Shown: piece after piece, positions 42,549 through 49,884 of the stretch
How positions within the stretch are numbered: position 1 is the stretch's first letter
Layout of the letters: each line of letters begins with the position of its first letter
From: Planctomycetota bacterium
GTDB lineage: Bacteria; Planctomycetota; UBA1135; UBA2386
Direction of reading: 5' to 3'
DNA length: 64,000 nucleotides
Assembly: GCA_028281765.1 (NCBI GenBank)
Contig: JANQJF010000019.1
Coordinates: forward strand, 1 to 64,000
The notes under the pieces: model-generated
What the model was told of the DNA's origin: nothing
The model's database searches: none
What the model saw: the letters and a program-made list of their open reading frames with translations, nothing else
Program-made: the position numbers and the translations under genes

Positions 42549-45407
42549 TCAGCGAACCCGACTCGAGTAGCACATCTCGCGCACGTAGCGCCCGGCGATT
42601 TCGTGCCGAACGCGGCCGAAGCCCGGGGCGAACCAGTGCGTCACGCCCTCCGACTTGAAGACGAGGCATGCCACGCCGGCCTTGGCGCGGTCGACGAACG
42701 TCTTGTTGTGGAGCCCGGCAGCCCACGCCTCGCGCGGCAGCTGTTCGACGAGATCGCCGGTCCAGCGAGCGACCAGGACCCGCGCGTCGTTGGCCCGCAC
42801 GTCGAGCGTCACCTTGCCGTTGATCAGCAGGACGCCGTTGCGCAGCGCGACCGGCAGGTCTCGGACGTTCGAGCTACCCGCGGTGCGGCTCTTGATCACG
42901 CCGCGGTTCTGGTCGTTTGCGTCGACCTCGAGCTGCTCCTGGACCCACCGCTCGTTTCCGCTGCCCGTGTCCTTGCGACGGAAGATCGTGATCCCGCTCT
43001 TGTCGGGGACGTAGTCCTCGATTCGCTTCGCGAACTCGAACTGTAGCGCGAGTCGAGCGCGCCAGTCGAGTGCCGGCTTGCTGTTCTCGATCTTCGGGAT
43101 GTTCGTCAAGAACGCGTATTCGTGCCGGTCGAGGTTCGCGCCGTCGTACCACTGCCGCGCGGCCCACAACCAGCGGAACGTCTCCGCACCGTCACCCGAC
43201 ATCGACGCGCCGTCGCCGAGCAGGTGTCGGCCCCACTGCCGGACGGTGTCGAGACCGCCGAGCTTCGCGACGTCGAGGTTGCCGTCGGTCTTGGCGAGGT
43301 CCTCGGTTTCCTTGCCGAGCCGATCGACGATGGCCGCGATCTCGGGGTCCCCGTTCGAGAACGCGCGGAGGTGCTGGATCAGCTCCTTCGGATCGTCCTG
43401 CGCGCTCAGGCCGCGGAAGCTCTCGATGCGCGAGCTCATCTCCGCGTTGATCTGCTCACGGAGGGTGGTCGCGCGCCCTGTGAGCGCCGCGTCCTGCTCG
43501 TCGAGGAGCGCGATGAGTCCGGTGAGCTTGGCGATGCGGTCGACTTCCGTGCCCGGCGCGAGATGACGCACTTCTCCGATCCAGTTGACCGAGTCCGTCT
43601 TGAAGTCCTCCATCGTCGACTTGGCATCGGCGAGGCGCTGCTTCCCGCGGCGCAGGGCCTCGAAGCCCTCGGTGCGGAGCTCGGACGACGCGTTCTCCGG
43701 GTCGCCTTCGAGGGAGTCGAAGGCTGCCGTCGCGGCGGCGAAGGCTGCCGCGGATTCGACGACCGCCTCGATGTGGTCTTCCCCTTCGCCGCGGGGGATG
43801 TAGTCCGCGCCTTCGTCCTGACGCTTCTTGAGAACGCGGCCGGACTGATCGGCTTTGCCGGAAGCGATCTGCCCTTCGATCAGATCGAAGAACACGGCCG
43901 CGATGACCTTGGGGTCCGCCTGGCTCTCCATCGCCGCCATGCGGCGGTTGAGCTGAGTGTTGTCCTTCTCGAGGTCACGGACCTTCTTCTCGAGAGCGGC
44001 GCGTTCCTTTTCGGCTTGTTCCTTGTCGGACTTCGCGAGAGCTTCCGCGCCCTGCGCCCGGCCGAGCTTCTCCTCGGCATCCGTCGCGCGCTGGTTGGCT
44101 TCGGAGATGCGCTTTTCGTAGCCCGCGCGGATCTCGTCGATGTTCTCGACGTTCTGGGTTCCCTTCTCCATGCCTGCCAGCAACAGATCGTCGTAGCGCT
44201 TCTGCAGATCCCAGAAGAGGTAGCCCAGCGCGCCCGCGCCGGCGAGGCTGACGACCAGCATGCCGCCGACCCAAGCCGGTACGCCACGCGCTTCGCGGAA
44301 CGCCTTCGACTTCTCGATCGCGTGGATGAACTGACTGGCGCTCTGGAACCGCTTGTCGCGGTCCTTCTGCAGCGCCTTCTTGAGCAGCTTCCGAATCGGG
44401 TCGCTCAGTCCGTCGAGCGAGCGGATCATCGGCGCGAGGTTCGTGTTGAGGATCGACGTGCTCACGTCTTCGAGCGTGTCGCCCTCGAACGGTCGCGTGC
44501 CGCTCAGCATCTCGTAGAGCAGGATGCCGACCGAGAACAGGTCGGACCGAGCGTCCAGACGCTGGCCCTGGATCTGCTCGGGCGACATGTAGCGCGGCGT
44601 GCCGATGATCTGTCCCGTTTCGACCTGCGCGGCCAGGCCGGCGATACCGAAGTCGAGGACGCGCGCCCCGACGCCGAACGGGTTGTCGTCGGTCTTCGGC
44701 ACGCGGGTCATCAGCATCACGTTCGACGGCTTGATGTCGCGGTGGATGAAGCCCTGATCGTGCCCGCTGGCGAGCGCGAGCAGAGTCTGACGCGCAATCT
44801 CGAGCGCGTGGCGCTCGTTCAGCGAACCTTCGCGTTCGATCAGGTCGTCGAGCGCCTCGCCTTCGACGAGATCCATCGTCAGGTAGAGAGTTCCGTCGCG
44901 AGCTTTGCCCGTGTCGCGCACCTGCACGACGTGTTCGGACACGAAGCCCTGCGCTGCGTGGATCTCCTTGAAGAACAGCTCGCGGAACTGCGCGTTGCGG
45001 GAGAAGCGCGGGCGCAGCACCTTCAGCGCGATTTCCCGGCCCTGAATCTCACGGTCCGCCGCGCGGTAGACGACACCCATGCCGCCTTCGCCGAGCTGCT
45101 GGAGGACTTCGAAGCGGCTCGCGAACACCTTCGGCTTGACGGCCTGGGGGTCTCCGGCGCTCGTCGGCTTGCTCGGGGCCGCCTTGGGCGGAGTCTGAGG
45201 CCCCTGCGGCGGCGGCTTGGTCACGTCCCCGCCCTGCACGAACGTCGCCCCTTCGGACGGATGCGCGATCGTGTCACCCGGCTCGGCCGGAGCTTCTGGC
45301 GTGCCCTGCACGAACGTGCCGTCCGGTCCTTCTTCCGGCTGGATGAACGTGTTGTCCGGCTCTTCCGGTTGATCAGGCGATCGGTCCGCGTCGCGTTCTT
45401 TCACCAT
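42549..45407 (-). CDS. Transmembrane Ser/Thr protein kinase (Pkn/PpkA-like) with N-terminal TFxQ sites
   Basis: Eukaryotic-like kinase of 952 aa, the probable on-switch of the T6SS. Residues 1-95 are disordered and contain T20-F-I-Q, T31-F-V-Q, T55-F-V-Q and D45-T46-I-A. The kinase domain (about 99-365) has GEGGMGVVYRA, K129 in EIALKVL, HRDIKPSNVM, DFGIAGL, TPRYMSPEQ and DARSDLFSVG, so it looks active. A transmembrane helix follows (about 380-398, GGMLVVSLAGAGALGYLFW). Then comes a long coiled coil (about 415-510) and a mostly helical extracytoplasmic region ending in a beta-rich segment. It heads a three-gene group with two lipoproteins. In imp-type T6SS loci the matching gene is impN, but the PP2C half found there is absent. 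Confidence 0.9.
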   Translation of the reverse strand: MVKERDADRSPDQPEEPDNTFIQPEEGPDGTFVQGTPEAPAEPGDTIAHPSEGATFVQGGDVTKPPPQGPQTPPKAAPSKPTSAGDPQAVKPKVFASRFEVLQQLGEGGMGVVYRAADREIQGREIALKVLRPRFSRNAQFRELFFKEIHAAQGFVSEHVVQVRDTGKARDGTLYLTMDLVEGEALDDLIEREGSLNERHALEIARQTLLALASGHDQGFIHRDIKPSNVMLMTRVPKTDDNPFGVGARVLDFGIAGLAAQVETGQIIGTPRYMSPEQIQGQRLDARSDLFSVGILLYEMLSGTRPFEGDTLEDVSTSILNTNLAPMIRSLDGLSDPIRKLLKKALQKDRDKRFQSASQFIHAIEKSKAFREARGVPAWVGGMLVVSLAGAGALGYLFWDLQKRYDDLLLAGMEKGTQNVENIDEIRAGYEKRISEANQRATDAEEKLGRAQGAEALAKSDKEQAEKERAALEKKVRDLEKDNTQLNRRMAAMESQADPKVIAAVFFDLIEGQIASGKADQSGRVLKKRQDEGADYIPRGEGEDHIEAVVESAAAFAAATAAFDSLEGDPENASSELRTEGFEALRRGKQRLADAKSTMEDFKTDSVNWIGEVRHLAPGTEVDRIAKLTGLIALLDEQDAALTGRATTLREQINAEMSSRIESFRGLSAQDDPKELIQHLRAFSNGDPEIAAIVDRLGKETEDLAKTDGNLDVAKLGGLDTVRQWGRHLLGDGASMSGDGAETFRWLWAARQWYDGANLDRHEYAFLTNIPKIENSKPALDWRARLALQFEFAKRIEDYVPDKSGITIFRRKDTGSGNERWVQEQLEVDANDQNRGVIKSRTAGSSNVRDLPVALRNGVLLINGKVTLDVRANDARVLVARWTGDLVEQLPREAWAAGLHNKTFVDRAKAGVACLVFKSEGVTHWFAPGFGRVRHEIAGRYVREMCYSSRVR

Positions 45408-45537
45408 GGTGTGCCCTCATTGCCCGTTGCCGCGTTTCGAGGGTGCGTGCCGCGGCAAGAGCGCCTCGCCACCATAGCCGCGTGTCCGCGCGTTGCCAGC
45501 CAGCTGGTGCGTCGACTCGAACTTCACGCGGCGCTGC

Positions 45538-46095
45538 CTACGGCAGGCTGCGCACGAACTCGGACAGCGGCGGCCGCTCCGGGGTCTTCGGTGTGTTCTC
45601 GGCGATCCCGGCCCAGACGAAGCCGATGATCTCCTCGCGCTCGGAGTCGATGCCGAGGTGCTGGTAGGTCTCGGGGTGGCAGGTGACCTTGCCCGAGCTC
45701 CACTTCGAGCCGACACCTTCGCCGGCGAGCGCGAGATGGATGTTCTGGATCGCGCACGCCGCGGCCGCGTAGTCCTCGCGCGCGATCGCGGGATCGTCGT
45801 GGCGTACGATGCTGACGACGATCAGCTCGGCGGGGTTCAGGATCTTCGCGCGCACCTTCTCCGCGAGTTCGTCGGTGCACGGAGCGTCGGGTTTGGCCTT
45901 GAGCCGGCACGCGAGCTCGGCGATCGGCTTGCGAGTTTCGCGGCCGACGCGGGTGAAGCGCCAGGGATACGTCAGCCGGTGGTTGGGCGCGAGGATCGCC
46001 GCAGCGAGCGCGCGATCGACCGCGCCTTCGGGTAGCGGGTCGCGGGTGTAGCGGTGGATCGTGCGGCGGTTGTGCAACGCGTCGTAGAGGTCCAT
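45538..46095 (-). CDS. Nitroreductase-family flavoprotein
   Basis: Predicted FMN-dependent NAD(P)H oxidoreductase of the nitroreductase fold, 185 aa. DALHNRRTIHRYTRDPLPEG at the N-terminus holds the FMN-phosphate Arg pair. AAILAPNHRLTYPWRFTRVG is the usual second motif. YAAAACAIQNIHLALAGEGV and GVGSKWSSGKV match the helix and loop that pack on the flavin, and IIGFVWAGI the final strand. The start is taken at MDLYDALHN (46095), since the longer form would extend into the divergent gene. It is smaller than NfsA types and closest to YdjA-like small members. Substrate unknown. Divergent from the dihydroorotate-dehydrogenase-like gene with only 26 bp between start codons. Confidence 0.85.
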   Translation of the reverse strand: MDLYDALHNRRTIHRYTRDPLPEGAVDRALAAAILAPNHRLTYPWRFTRVGRETRKPIAELACRLKAKPDAPCTDELAEKVRAKILNPAELIVVSIVRHDDPAIAREDYAAAACAIQNIHLALAGEGVGSKWSSGKVTCHPETYQHLGIDSEREEIIGFVWAGIAENTPKTPERPPLSEFVRSLP

Positions 46096-46121
46096 GACCG
46101 GGATGGTAACCTCACTTGCGA

Positions 46122-46916
46122 ATGTCACATCCCCGGTTGATCGTCTCCGCGCCGTTCGGCAACTACGTGCAGCCCGACGGCGCCGTCGCGACGCTCGGGA
46201 CGTTCACGGCGGTGGCGCGCGGCGGGCGGATCTGGCGCATCCTGAAGACCGTGCGCTACTACCCGCGCTTGCGTGCGTGGGTCAACAAGATCGGATTACG
46301 CAATCCGGGCATGCTGTGGCTCGTCGACCGGGTGAGGCGCGGCAAGATCACGGTCGACGACAAATTGGTCAGCATCCACGGGTTTGAAGACGCCGACTGG
46401 GACAAGCTGCTCGGGGCGTGCGCGGAGATCCGCCCGATGGCGATCGAGCTCAACATGAGCTGCCCGAACGTCGGTGAGATCAACTGGCCGGAGGACCTGT
46501 TCGCGCGTGCGTTGAGCACCGAAGTGCCGGTGATCGCGAAGCTGCCGCCGGTGCGATTCGAAGGGATGTTCGAGCAGGCGGCCGAGGCCGGAGTGCGCAC
46601 GTTCCACTGCTGCAACACGCTGCCGGTGCCCGCGGGCGGGATCAGCGGGGCGCCGTTGAAGCCGGTGGCGCTGCAGTGCATCGCGCGGGTAAAGGAACTC
46701 GCGGGTGATCAGGCCGACGAGCTGCGGATCGTCGGTGGGGGAGGGATTCGGCAGGTCGAGGACGTGGATGAATACGTCGCGGCGGGCGTGCACGCGATCG
46801 CGGTCGGGACGAAGGTGATGAATCCGCGGTACATGATCGGGCACGGGCCTCTGCGGCCGTTGCGAGATCGGGCGGACGCGGCGCTGGGTGGGCGGCCGGG
46901 GTGGGTCGTGGCGTAG
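46122..46916 (+). CDS. Dihydroorotate-dehydrogenase-like FMN TIM-barrel protein
   Basis: FMN-binding TIM barrel of the PyrD family, 264 aa, shorter than most because the N-terminal part is reduced. Visible motifs are IELNMSCPNVGEINW (the Asn-Ser-x-Pro-Asn substrate/FMN loop), VPVIAKLPP (a barrel strand with the FMN-contacting Lys), the TFHCCNTLP strand, and phosphate-binding LRIVGGGGIRQVEDVDEYVA with AGVHAIAVGTKVM. ATG at 46122 is preferred to TTG two codons earlier. Whether it is the pyrimidine-pathway enzyme or a paralogue cannot be told: the usual N-terminal Lys/Gly-Asn-Pro block is not obvious. No other pyrimidine gene is nearby. Confidence 0.7.
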   Translation: MSHPRLIVSAPFGNYVQPDGAVATLGTFTAVARGGRIWRILKTVRYYPRLRAWVNKIGLRNPGMLWLVDRVRRGKITVDDKLVSIHGFEDADWDKLLGACAEIRPMAIELNMSCPNVGEINWPEDLFARALSTEVPVIAKLPPVRFEGMFEQAAEAGVRTFHCCNTLPVPAGGISGAPLKPVALQCIARVKELAGDQADELRIVGGGGIRQVEDVDEYVAAGVHAIAVGTKVMNPRYMIGHGPLRPLRDRADAALGGRPGWVVA

Positions 46917-47224
46917 GCGGGCGCGGGGCGCGGAGCCTGAGACGGGGGGCGGAGCGGCGACGGGCACGGGCGACGCGATGGCGGTCGAAGTAGCTAGGGA
47001 AAGGGGGGTGCAGCTGTGACTGCGCGCGATCGCAAATAGGCCGTATTAGTCCAGAATTAAAGTCATTTGACTGCTAACACCATGTCTGATATCCTTTTCG
47101 AACTCGTGATGAGTCGGGCATCGAAGATGAGATCGAGGGTGAAGCCGGGCTTGCTGGCGTTTCCGCTCGGCTGGGGCGGCTTCCGGAAAGGGCGGGGCGA
47201 AAGCGACAGGCGGCTCGCGAGCGC
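46917..47224. other. Intergenic region upstream of the Y1 transposase gene, with REP-like repeat
   Basis: About 308 bp without an intact gene. It holds the left 19-bp repeat (46936-46954) and a second short motif CGGGCACGGGC (46960-46971 region) that recurs inverted at the other side. From about 47035 to 47110 the DNA is clearly less GC-rich than anywhere nearby. From about 47154 it encodes, in a frame different from the transposase, LAFPLGWGGFRKGRG, which looks like the Gly-rich N-terminus of the same transposase family. Confidence 0.6.
46936..46954 (+). repeat. Left 19-bp repeat of the Y1 transposase unit
   Basis: Sequence CCTGAGACGGGGGGCGGAG, 19 bp, starting 19 bp after the dihydroorotate-dehydrogenase-like stop. 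It is the exact inverted partner of 47724-47742. Confidence 0.8.
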
Positions 47225-47827
47225 GTGTCACACAAGAAGAAGGCAGAGCTCGTGAAGGGGTGCCCTCTGCACGTCACGATGCGGCTGCGAGAGGGACTTC
47301 CCTCCCTGCGACGCAAGGACACGTATGCCGTACTCCGTGAAGCCTTCGCAAGGGCCAAGGACCGCTTCGGTTTCCGCCTGGTCCACTACTCCGTCATGGG
47401 CAACCACGTCCACGCAATCGTCGAGGCCGACGACCAACGTGCGCTGACGCGTGGCATGACCGGACTCCTCGTTCGCATGGCGAGAGCACTGAACAAGCTC
47501 TGGTCGCGCCGCGGCAGGGTCTTCGATGACCACTACCACCAGCGTCAGATCGAGACGCCCCGGGCGGTGCGACACGCCCTCGCCCACGTCTTGAACAACG
47601 CGCGACGCCACCGATACGCCATCGACGTCCTCGACGACTTCGCTTCCGGCCCCTGGTTCGACGGCTGGGCCATCCACATCGAGATCGTCGGCAAAGCCGC
47701 GCACTGGCGTCCTCCCGTCACACCTCCGCCCCCCGTCTCAGGGCCCCTTGCCCGTGCCCGCCCCGCTCACCCCAAAAAGCCCACCCCCCCTGTAACACTC
47801 CCCCCGCCCCCCAAGTCAGTCCCATGA
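47225..47827 (+). CDS. REP-associated Y1 (HUH) transposase, probably degenerate
   Basis: Single-strand DNA transposase of the RAYT/Y1 type, 200 aa as read from GTG 47225. Conserved blocks are ELVKGCPLHVTMRLREGLPS, the HUH motif GNHVHAIVEA (H61-V-H63), RMARALNKLWSRRGRVFDDH and FASGPWFDGW. Two defects are suspected. The position where the family normally has the catalytic Tyr (Y-V-L-x-N) reads H121-V-L-N-N. The usual Gly-rich N-terminal segment lies upstream in a different frame, suggesting a one-base indel near 47225. The last about 38 residues are Pro-rich read-through across the right repeat and are unlikely to be functional. Confidence 0.75.
   Translation: MSHKKKAELVKGCPLHVTMRLREGLPSLRRKDTYAVLREAFARAKDRFGFRLVHYSVMGNHVHAIVEADDQRALTRGMTGLLVRMARALNKLWSRRGRVFDDHYHQRQIETPRAVRHALAHVLNNARRHRYAIDVLDDFASGPWFDGWAIHIEIVGKAAHWRPPVTPPPPVSGPLARARPAHPKKPTPPVTLPPPPKSVP
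47724..47742 (-). repeat. Right 19-bp repeat of the Y1 transposase unit
   Basis: Exact reverse complement of 46936-46954, lying within the Pro-rich 3' end of the transposase reading frame, upstream of the small exported-protein gene. Confidence 0.8.
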
Positions 47828-47837
47828 AAGGACTGAC
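47815..47837 (+). promoter_or_regulatory. Hairpin that would mask the ribosome-binding site of the next gene
   Basis: GTCAGTCC (47815-47822) and GGACTGAC (47830-47837) form perfect 8-bp arms around a 7-nt loop, ending 2 bases before the ATG at 47840. The likely Shine-Dalgarno AAAGGA (47827-47832) is partly inside the right arm, so a folded transcript would block initiation. This fits translational control. Confidence 0.5.
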
Positions 47838-47839
47838 CC

Positions 47840-48334
47840 ATGAAGCTCACCAAGATCCTCGTTGCCCTCGCTGCCTTCGCCTTCGCCCCCGTCGCCGCCC
47901 ACGCCCAGACCACCGGCGTCCCCGGCTTCAACGACTACATCGTCAACGGAACCCTCTCCGGCAGCACCTCGGCGCTGACCGTGAACGTTCCCGGCGGCGG
48001 CCCGACGATCTTCGAGCTGTCGTCGACACCCTTCACCCCGGTCGCGTTCTTCTTCTCGCTGTGCCCGGCGTCGCCGTGCTGGTTCCCGCTTTCGCCCGTC
48101 GGGTGTCCGATCCCGTTCACTGCGTGCAGCGGCACGACGAACAACTCGATCGACATCGACTTCTCGTGCCCGACGCTCGTCATGTCGATGACGACCGACG
48201 CGTTCGGATTCGCGAGTTCGGTCATCAACCTGCCGCCGGGCATGGTGTTCTCGACGCAGGCGGGCGTGTTGCATCCGTGCGCCGCGCCGCCGATCCGGGT
48301 GATGATGTCGCAGGCCTACACGGTCACGACGTAG
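47840..48334 (+). CDS. Small exported protein of unknown function
   Basis: Predicted secreted protein of 164 aa, not recognised. Signal peptide MKLTKILVALAAFAFAPVAA ends at AHA-Q. The mature part is beta-rich and unusual in its Cys and Pro content: SLCPASPCWFPLSPVGCPIP, FTACSGTTNN, DFSCPTLV and VLHPCAAPP together give six Cys, which could form three disulfides. Short Gly/Ser/Thr-rich stretches resemble the secreted proteins near the end of this window, though the conserved C-terminal module found there is missing. Its ribosome-binding site lies in a hairpin. It converges on the sterol-desaturase-like gene. Confidence 0.7.
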   Translation: MKLTKILVALAAFAFAPVAAHAQTTGVPGFNDYIVNGTLSGSTSALTVNVPGGGPTIFELSSTPFTPVAFFFSLCPASPCWFPLSPVGCPIPFTACSGTTNNSIDIDFSCPTLVMSMTTDAFGFASSVINLPPGMVFSTQAGVLHPCAAPPIRVMMSQAYTVTT

Positions 48335-48351
48335 TCGTCAGCGGCCCGGGC

Positions 48352-49131
48352 TCAAGACCGCGCCGTCCGCGATCTCTGTGGCAGCAGTGGCTCCGTGAGC
48401 AGTCGCACGTATCCGCGACCGACCTCCTCCGGCGTTCCGAGCTCCTCCGGCTCGTGAGCTGGACGCTTGTACGTCCCGAAGACCAGGTCGAGAATCGGCA
48501 TCAAGTTCGCGAAGTTGCAGTAGCCACCTTCGTGCCGCTCGTGATGCCAGTGGTGCAGCTCCGGCGACCCGAGCACGAACCGCAGCGGCCCGACCGGGAT
48601 GCGCACGTTCGAGTGGATGAAGATCGCCCAGAGGCCGCGGAACGCCGCGACGCCGGCGATCGCGCCGACGGGGAAGCCGACGAGGATCGCCGGCAGGTTC
48701 TGCCAGAGCTGCGTGTAGAGCCCGTCGATCGGGTGCTCGCGGTGCGCGGCCAGCCAGTCGAGCCGTTCGGCGGTGTGGTGCACGCGGTGGAAGCGCCACA
48801 GGAAGTCGACGCGGTGCGAGAGTCGGTGACCCCAGTAGACGAAGAAGTCGCCGAGCAGCAGAACTTCGATCGTCTGCAGCCAGAACGGCTGCTCGCGCAG
48901 CGCCGCGCGCAGCCCGTCCATCGGGATCAGCTGGCACGCGTGCCACACGCCGACGAGCGCGCTCACGACAAACACGGGCCAGACGAGGTACTGACCGAGG
49001 AAGAACAGCAGGTCCGTACCCCACTCGAAGCGGAACACACGCTGGCGCCGCGCGGCGAACGCGCGCTCGAGCGGAATGAACACGACCGCGAGGATCGCGA
49101 ACCCGATCAGTGCTTGTTCGAGTTCGCTCAC
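48352..49131 (-). CDS. Sterol desaturase / fatty acid hydroxylase family membrane protein
   Basis: Integral membrane di-iron oxygenase of the fatty-acid-hydroxylase superfamily, 259 aa. The three histidine clusters that bind iron are complete: HRLSH, HRVHH and HHWHH, plus HREH after the second cluster. Four or so hydrophobic segments surround them (LIGFAILAVVFIPLE, YLVWPVFVVSALVGVW, WLQTIEVLLLGDFFVYWG, LPAILVGFPVGAIAGVAAF). It probably hydroxylates or desaturates a membrane lipid; the substrate is unknown. The start is GTG, and its first four bases overlap the stop of the upstream lipoprotein gene (GTGA), so the pair is translationally coupled. Confidence 0.9.
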   Translation of the reverse strand: MSELEQALIGFAILAVVFIPLERAFAARRQRVFRFEWGTDLLFFLGQYLVWPVFVVSALVGVWHACQLIPMDGLRAALREQPFWLQTIEVLLLGDFFVYWGHRLSHRVDFLWRFHRVHHTAERLDWLAAHREHPIDGLYTQLWQNLPAILVGFPVGAIAGVAAFRGLWAIFIHSNVRIPVGPLRFVLGSPELHHWHHERHEGGYCNFANLMPILDLVFGTYKRPAHEPEELGTPEEVGRGYVRLLTEPLLPQRSRTARS

Positions 49132-49754
49132 TTGCGCGGCTTCGGTTCCGTGGACTGCTGGTTCGCGGGCTTCTTCTTCGGATCGTTCACGAGGACGCGT
49201 CCGCTCTTCGAAGCGTAGAGGAACTCGGTGGGTGCCTCGTTCGTGGTGCTAGCCTGTGGGATCGACGACACGCTCAGCGTCTTCGAGCCCGAGAAGAACA
49301 CCCCCGGCGGTTCCTGGACGTGCGGGTGAGTGGACCGCAACAGTTGGAGCAAGTCCGGTCGGACCGGGCGTCCGAGTTGCGGTAGCAGAGTGTCCACCGG
49401 GACCTGTGAGTGTTGCGCGACGTACTCGAGGTCGATGCGGCCGCTCTTGCTCGAGAACAAGAACTCGGGCTGGGTCGGCGTCTCGCCTGTTGGTGTCGAC
49501 ACGTCGATCGTCGCGAACTTGCTCGAGCCGTGGAACGCGGGCGGGACCGGGTCGGCTTGGTTCGCGACCTCGGGATCCGGCGGGCCGGCGGTCTCAAGGT
49601 CCGAGGCCGCGGGCGTCGGCTGTTCCGGTTCGTTCGTGTTCTCCGTGCCGCGCTGGTTCGCGCGCATGACCACGCACGCAGCGACGGTCAGGGCACAGGT
49701 GAGGGCGGCAGCGCGGAGGACCCAGTGTGGGCGAGACGGCGCGGGTTCTGACAT
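49128..49754 (-). CDS. Putative lipoprotein with short SSKSG-type repeats
   Basis: Unrecognised 208-aa envelope protein. The N-terminal helix VLRAAALTCALTVAACVVM contains VAAC, an acceptable lipobox, so it is either a lipoprotein or a single-span membrane protein. A Pro/Glu-rich linker follows. Four short related segments occur: AFHGSSKFATIDV, FLFSSKSGRIDL, VFFSGSKTLSVSS and FLYASKSGRVLV, with consensus aromatic-x-x-S-S-K-S-G-x-hydrophobic, two of them flanking a helical stretch TLLPQLGRPVRPDLLQLLRS. The C-terminus is Lys/Pro-rich. Translational coupling to the hydroxylase gene suggests a shared role, unknown. Confidence 0.65.
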   Translation of the reverse strand: MSEPAPSRPHWVLRAAALTCALTVAACVVMRANQRGTENTNEPEQPTPAASDLETAGPPDPEVANQADPVPPAFHGSSKFATIDVSTPTGETPTQPEFLFSSKSGRIDLEYVAQHSQVPVDTLLPQLGRPVRPDLLQLLRSTHPHVQEPPGVFFSGSKTLSVSSIPQASTTNEAPTEFLYASKSGRVLVNDPKKKPANQQSTEPKPRK

Positions 49755-49839
49755 CGATGGATCTCGTCGGGGTTGCGGGCGATCGTCTTCGAAGCAAGAG
49801 GCGTGCCGAGGCGAGAAACAGCCGGTTCTCGTCCGATTG

Positions 49840-49857
49840 CGTATCCGATCGGATACG
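49840..49857. promoter_or_regulatory. 18-bp perfect palindrome
   Basis: CGTATCCGATCGGATACG is fully self-complementary with no loop, which favours a protein-binding operator over an RNA hairpin. It lies 86 bp upstream of the SSKSG lipoprotein start and 28 bp past the FG-GAP gene stop, next to a separate hairpin. Confidence 0.45.
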
Positions 49858-49861
49858 GGCG

Positions 49862-49883
49862 GCGCCGCGGAGATACGCGGCGC
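49862..49883 (-). terminator. GC-rich hairpin just after the FG-GAP lipoprotein gene
   Basis: GCGCCGCG (49862-49869) and CGCGGCGC (49876-49883) form 8-bp perfect arms with a 6-nt loop, starting one base beyond the TAG stop on the minus strand. No U-run follows, but position and stability suit a transcript end; the next palindrome lies 4 bp further on. Confidence 0.55.
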
Positions 49884-49884
49884 T

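Larger units (their letters stand above)
46936..47742 (+). mobile_element. REP-type unit: Y1 transposase gene flanked by a perfect 19-bp inverted repeat
   Basis: CCTGAGACGGGGGGCGGAG at 46936-46954 recurs as its exact reverse complement at 47724-47742, enclosing almost all of the transposase gene. A shorter inverted pair, CGGGCACGGGC, lies next to each. The arrangement resembles RAYT genes bracketed by REP/BIME palindromes rather than a classical insertion sequence. No target-site duplication was recognised. Confidence 0.6.

Noticed and set aside
43122..45629. 835-aa plus-strand frame opposite the kinase gene
   Set aside because: The minus strand has every kinase motif; the plus-strand frame is a by-product of codon bias.
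47067..47255. Independent 62-aa gene
   Set aside because: Its GWGG Gly-rich segment looks like the displaced N-terminus of the following transposase, so it is treated as part of that decayed gene.
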